Of a stretch of DNA of 64,000 bases, positions 62,501 through 64,000 are shown in pieces (positions within the stretch are counted from its first letter, which is position 1; each line of letters opens with the position of its first letter). The notes beneath the pieces are model-generated. The model made no database searches. It was not told where the DNA came from and saw nothing but the letters and a program-made list of their open reading frames with translations. The DNA comes from Phallusia mammillata (Eukaryota > Chordata > Ascidiacea > Phlebobranchia > Ascidiidae). The stretch covers positions 26,136-90,135 of the forward strand of contig QLIY01000308.1 in assembly GCA_003260075.1 (NCBI GenBank). The letters are read 5' to 3'. The position numbers were made by a program, and so were the translations under genes.

Positions 62501-63861
62501 TGTCATGTTAGCGGTGTAAGCTGTGATTATTGTGAGACCGAAAAACCACCAAGTTCCTGTCAACATTTTAGCTGCTTTCGATCTGCAAATAGTTACAGTA
62601 GATATCTATGAATTAAAATCTTATTTTTCAAAAAACCTTTGTTTTCCATTTTAAAAACCTACAGTTATAAATTGTTCTTACCTTTCAAAACGTTCGAAAA
62701 CAATGGCCTTACAAATATAGTTTAGTTGAGTTAAGTGCCCACAAAACAAGTGAAGATATTTACTTGCCTTGGTACAATGTCAACACCTTGTTGGACAATT
62801 GATGAAAAGTTGAACCACAAGCTATTTAGCACCCCCAAGTGGTCAGACGGCTCAGAATCCGGTCCGAAAGATGCCGCTATTTTCAAATATTCGTACGGAT
62901 TTTTTGTGTTTATCCATGCCAAGAACAAGGAAACCTGTAAGCGATCAAAACAACAATTAAAATGTGAAAGTTGTTGTTATTACCCTTAGATATTTGGACA
63001 GAATAAACATAGTTTGTTGTTCAGAGCAGTGTTTTTCAACCTTTTAATGCTTACTTTACACTAACTAACTGATAATGGGTTGGCTTGCGGGGGGGGGGGG
63101 CAAGGAAACCTGTAAGCGATCAAAACAACAATTAAAATGTGAGGGTTGTTATTATTAACCTTAGATATTTCGACGGAATAAACAAAATTTGTTGTCTAGA
63201 GCAGTGTTTTTCAACCGTTTAATGCTTACTTTACACTAACTAACTGATAATGGGTTGGCTTGCGGTACACGTTGCTGACCAAAAACACAAGAAAGTGCAA
63301 ACAAATTAATTTGCATATTTAATGTAATGGAAACGACTTGGGTTTACGCGGTCCCGGCCCGAACCTTTTCTTCAATATGTCTAAATACATCCTAAACTTG
63401 AATCATGGTTCGCCAGGCCTGTTAAAGGCGTCTTATCAGCCGGTGACCACGCGTCTATACCCAAAAATCTAGCCTGCGGTGGGATTCGAAATTACGATAC
63501 AAATGTGGCCGAGTGTAGCCAGGCCAAAATCAAGTCAATTTCATTAAGCCAGCCCGAACCCGACCCAAAATTACCTACCCGACTTACAACTTTATTTCAT
63601 AGTTTTATCATAGGAAAATAAGCTAAACTGCGCCACATTTGATGATAAAAAAATGCCAGACCTTACTTACAATCCCCCATTATTGTAAATTTTCTCACCA
63701 AAATAAAACAACTCCACAGATAAATCCAACTTTCTTCATGGAAGGGCGTCATGAATTGCCAGATGTCGATAGATTGGGTTTTCTCCAGTCGTTGTGTGAG
63801 TAGAAACATCGAGGGTTGCTGGAGTGCGAGAGAGAGGTCGACTGTCTCGGCTCGACCCATT
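56266..63861 (-). CDS. Divergent ionotropic glutamate receptor, 3' part (gene-level span, 13 exons)
   Basis: Ligand-gated cation channel subunit of the cell membrane. Thirteen minus-strand exons join in phase to about 637 residues. In order they give the end of ligand-binding half S1 (GRAETVDLS), M1 (WIYLWSCFIL), pore loop M2 (NSLWFNFSSIVQQGVDIVPR), M3 (TGTWWFFGLTIITAYTANM), S2 (GIETLDELASQKEFAYG ... PFPKGSLVIPLFNDHIAKL), M4 (FIGMYVFLIIGCSIGVFICI) and a cytoplasmic tail of about 300 residues. The Arg of S1 that holds the ligand carboxylate is kept. The usual S2 Ser/Thr and acidic ligand contacts appear replaced. The family identity is clear. The subclass (AMPA/kainate/delta-like, NMDA or other) is not. 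The amino-terminal domain and most of S1 lie beyond 64000. Confidence 0.93.
56715..56894. mobile_element. hAT-type MITE in the last iGluR intron, 180 bases
   Basis: The ends CAGTGGTGGGATTCA and TGAATCCCACCACCG are inverted repeats with one mismatch. Flanks GGTATGGG and GGTATAGG match at 7 of 8. Interior repeats of GCCGGTTCT occur in both orientations. No coding capacity. Confidence 0.88.
57060..57105. repeat. Short tandem repeat in iGluR intron
   Basis: CTTTTGATGTAAAATACCCC occurs twice in direct order with a 23-base period. Confidence 0.8.
57259..57494 (-). CDS. iGluR tail exon
   Basis: Acceptor CTATCTTAG, two bases, 78 codons including DVFDLLPFPPAAEQSEKRD and TTTRADILRQNFARTNLSSM, donor ATGCAG|GTAATC in phase 0. 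Pro/Thr-rich, likely disordered. Confidence 0.85.
57670..57738 (-). pseudogene. tRNA-like 5' half
   Basis: On the minus strand from 57738 the sequence GCCTGTTTAGCTCAGTTGGT followed by AGGGCGCGAG has a perfect tRNA acceptor/D-arm layout and A box (TAGCTCAGTTGG). The anticodon arm and B box are not convincing. It may be a tRNA relic or the head of a tRNA-derived SINE. Confidence 0.4.
58178..58287 (-). CDS. iGluR tail exon
   Basis: Acceptor TTTTTTTACAG, one base, then VSEKKPEDSVSRDLDSGRSS, donor TCCAG|GTGAAA in phase 1. Low-complexity, Ser-rich, likely disordered. Confidence 0.8.
58716..58842 (-). CDS. iGluR tail exon with a CxxC motif
   Basis: Acceptor CATATGTAG, then GDKKAELEKRIRESTMKHAL (helix-like, charged) and HTCNLCGKTVKPKDE, to donor TACAG|GTGCAG in phase 2. 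HALHTCNLC places two His and a CxxC close together, a possible metal site. Confidence 0.8.
59286..59415 (-). CDS. iGluR tail exon (3' boundary uncertain)
   Basis: Acceptor GTATTAG, phase 0, ENRRENRKTLDLLEDEFTKW then GGWEVWKFKEWSNHGNPN. The donor CCTG|GTCATT gives the phase-1 end required by the next exon. Two other phase-1 donors (after WEG or EW) would shorten it. Confidence 0.65.
59537..59604 (-). CDS. iGluR exon: after M4
   Basis: Acceptor TTAATTGCAG and near-consensus donor TTTAAG|GTAAGT enclose IAWVRFGGVSGMVGKARKYE. This is the start of the cytoplasmic tail. Phases match both neighbours. Confidence 0.88.
59996..60132 (-). CDS. iGluR exon: M4
   Basis: The acceptor GTGGCAG completes Trp, then SACEDTNVAKTLENQLDIKA precedes M4 (FIGMYVFLIIGCSIGVFICI). 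The Cys matches the conserved S2 Cys before M4. Donor GCGG|GTGGGT, phase 1. Confidence 0.9.
60536..60666 (-). CDS. iGluR exon: end of S2
   Basis: Acceptor TTGATTGCAG. GFYQYQFALPFPKGSLVI and LFNDHIAKLRDRGTLSMLEE match the conserved Y-x-x-A-x-P-K-G-S ... L-x-E-x-G-x-L-x-x-L-x-x-K-W block. Donor AAATG|GTAACA splits the Trp codon. Confidence 0.92.
61194..61362 (-). CDS. iGluR exon: middle of S2
   Basis: Acceptor TACTCTAG. The frame reads LLYNYLKKEWNGSVFYSHQD through FYLMASFETAVEALATSCQF. Donor GCTGAA|GTAAAA, phase 0. The acidic ligand contact (E705 of GluA2, in Y-L-L-E-S) aligns with Ala in Y-L-M-A-S. Confidence 0.9.
61500..61640. mobile_element. hAT-like fragment ending in a poly-G run
   Basis: CAGTGGTCCCAACATTTTTT near 61506 and CTGTGGACCCCAAG near 61568 resemble hAT-element ends or interiors. 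G13 at 61628-61640 follows. No duplicated flank is obvious around this G tract. Confidence 0.35.
61976..62100 (-). CDS. iGluR exon: start of S2
   Basis: Acceptor TGAATTTAG, phase 0, GNKGGIETLDELASQKEFAY then GIMYDNPMLTLFLPDAKERP, donor ACAC|GTAAGT in phase 2. The ligand-contact S/T pair after YGT-x-x-x-G in glutamate receptors appears as NPML here. Confidence 0.9.
62486..62582 (-). CDS. iGluR exon: M3 gate
   Basis: Acceptor CTATTTGCAG, one base, then SKAAKMLTGTWWFFG and ITAYTANMTLFMTQ to donor ACGCAG|GTAATT in phase 0. AYTANMTLF replaces the near-universal SYTANLAAF gate motif. Confidence 0.92.
62768..62934 (-). CDS. iGluR exon: pore loop M2
   Basis: Acceptor GCTTACAG, 55 codons plus two bases. 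It covers the end of M1 (VSLFLAW), a linker with NPYEYL, and the re-entrant pore NSLWFNFSSIVQQGVDIVP. The Q/R/N filter position is a genomic Gln, predicting a calcium-permeable unedited pore. The exon ends AAG|GCAAGT, a GC donor. The nearby GT would put the next exon out of frame. Confidence 0.92.
62926..63265. repeat. 165-base block duplicated either side of poly-G, overlapping an iGluR exon edge
   Basis: Copy A 62926-63088 and copy B 63101-63265 run from CAAGGAAACCTGTAAGCG to GGGTTGGCTTGCGG and differ by several substitutions. G12 at 63089-63100 lies between. Copy B repeats the first nine bases of the M2 exon and its acceptor but nothing more of the exon. Confidence 0.92.
63027..63050. mobile_element. 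hAT-like end (present twice through duplication)
   Basis: CAGTGTTTTTCAACCTTTTA resembles a hAT terminus. It recurs near 63202 because of the duplication. No partner end found. Confidence 0.35.
63340..63600. repeat. GGCCCGG-type degenerate repeat
   Basis: Contains CCCGGCCCGAACC and AGCCCGAACCCGACCC, similar in wording to 31.83-32.01 kb. Probably an old dispersed repeat in the iGluR intron. Confidence 0.35.
63699..63861 (-). CDS. iGluR exon: end of S1 and M1
   Basis: The frame GRAETVDLSLALQQPSMFLL aligns with the R-x-x-x-[IV]-D-[FL]-S segment that ends S1. The sequence IWQFMTPFHEESWIYLW then leads into M1. Donor TTTTG|GTGAGA, phase 0. The acceptor GTGGTAG before 63861 fits the family (a residue then M-G-R), but an alternative at 63902 is also in frame. 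Confidence 0.8.
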
Positions 63862-64000
63862 CTACCACCACGGATGCTTTTGGTGTGAAGAAAAAAGTCG
63901 CACTAAAAGCGCAAAATTGTTCAGGTAGGTTGGTGAGTAGTAAAAATCCCGAATGGTCCGGCGCGCCTGACCCATATACAGACACACTAAACCTTGATAG

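Noticed and set aside
62764-62764. GT donor for the pore exon
   Set aside because: It would leave the M3 exon out of phase and lose the PRS match; the GC donor four bases earlier restores both.

Overview
The window is nuclear DNA of an animal. It has split genes with GT-AG introns, AT-rich introns, hAT-type miniature transposons, and two clearly recognisable metazoan genes: a Myc proto-oncogene homologue and an ionotropic glutamate receptor. The divergent Myc, small-exon genes, AT-rich background and apparent high polymorphism fit a sea squirt (Ciona-like tunicate). That assignment is inference; no species-specific marker was checked.

Layout. 1-12551: no gene recognised. This stretch is richer in CpG and in mixed sequence than the rest and probably lies upstream of, or in the intron before, the last Myc exon. 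12552-13978 (+): 3' coding exon of myc, from the acidic region through the bHLH-leucine zipper to the stop, followed by a T-rich 3' region with TTTG/TG microsatellites. 14-40 kb: mostly AT-rich non-coding DNA with scattered candidate exons, promoter-like clusters (E2F, CCAAT, CRE and RFX X-box motifs), Penelope-like and hAT-like repeats and several duplicated blocks. 40.9-45.6 kb (+): a multi-exon gene of unknown function, recovered from matching splice phases. 45.6-56 kb: repeats, a 99-base poly-G run, two intact hAT MITEs and a few low-confidence exons. 56266-63861 (-): thirteen 3' exons of a divergent ionotropic glutamate receptor, giving about 637 residues from just before M1 to the stop; the amino-terminal exons lie beyond the window.

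A recurring oddity is a run of 10-13 G (once C) separating two nearly identical copies of the adjoining 50-210 bases. The copies differ by substitutions and small indels, as two alleles would. I read these as haplotype contigs joined without merging at poly-G read ends, but a biological G-tract duplication cannot be excluded without raw reads.

The genes show no operon-like relation. Myc is a nuclear transcription factor and the receptor is a membrane ion channel. Exon coordinates were set by reading splice signals and keeping reading phase; boundaries stated as uncertain should be treated so.
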